Assembly (NCBI GenBank): GCA_965262875.1
Contig: OZ253569.1
Location: 3,720,001 to 3,784,000 of the forward strand
Source of the DNA: JBALVT01 sp965262875
Lineage (GTDB): Bacteria > Pseudomonadota > Gammaproteobacteria > Pseudomonadales > Halieaceae
Reading direction: 5' to 3'
Length of the DNA stretch: 64,000 bases
Shown here: positions 63,938 to 64,000 of the stretch, piece after piece
Position numbering within the stretch: position 1 is the first letter of the stretch
How the letters are laid out: each line of letters begins with the position of its first letter
Program-made: the position numbers and the translations under genes
The notes under the pieces: generated by a model
What the model saw: the letters and a program-made list of their open reading frames with translations, nothing else
Databases searched by the model: none
What the model was told of the DNA's origin: nothing

Positions 63938-64000
63938 CCCGATTGGTACAGAACACCCCATCACGGTCGCTTAGCCGACCCTTTGCTTGTCCACTGCATT

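Overview
This window comes from a gammaproteobacterium. The backbone order nadB / rpoE-rseA-rseB-rseC-mucD-lepA-lepB-DUF4845-rnc-era-recO-acpS / cysM-relA-mazG / adk is the arrangement typical of Pseudomonas and of marine Cellvibrionales-like groups. An AlgP-like Lys/Ala-repeat protein, an outer-membrane phospholipase A, a TonB receptor and a pseudomonad-type cysM-relA-mazG run agree with this. The lineage within the Gammaproteobacteria is inferred from gene order and protein motifs only.

Layout. (1) 1-14.3 kb is a damaged accessory region: the 3' part of a 4-hydroxy-2-oxovalerate aldolase gene, a glutathione S-transferase stump cut by an ISL3-family element, a decapitated TauE/SafE gene, rarD, a LuxR/PAS regulator split by an IS21-family element, a broken DUF1631-GGDEF-EAL gene, an unusual fusion of a glycoside-hydrolase-like region with a lipopolysaccharide-kinase-like domain, and an SDR oxidoreductase. 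(2) 14.5-20.1 kb is a compact, apparently intact coenzyme F420 operon (npdG-cofE-cofD-cofC-fbiC) whose genes overlap or nearly touch; ung follows. (3) 20.9-44.4 kb is the intact housekeeping backbone: ygfZ, sdhE-ygfX, nadB, the sigma-E regulon core, lepA through acpS, cysM-relA-mazG, adk, an AlgP-like protein, mobA, tsaB, uppP and an M18 aminopeptidase. (4) 44.4-57.1 kb is a second damaged region: a broken QTMAN-like glycosyltransferase, intact trpS, a TonB receptor, then an RND efflux pair. The RND permease is interrupted by an ISL3 element that itself carries an IS21 element, and it has further stops and frameshifts. (5) 57.1-64 kb: a LytS-type sensor kinase with its LytTR regulator, a small secreted Cys-containing protein, a truncated globin, phospholipase A, purC and a lipoprotein.

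Overall, core genes are intact while signalling, transport, glycosylation and efflux genes have decayed. Two IS types are each present twice, and IS boundaries and target duplications can be read to the base. This looks like a genome in an IS-expansion and gene-loss phase that has kept F420 biosynthesis, a cofactor that is uncommon in Gammaproteobacteria. The most unusual items are the F420 operon, which has no FbiB-type reductase domain, and the glycoside-hydrolase-like/kinase fusion.
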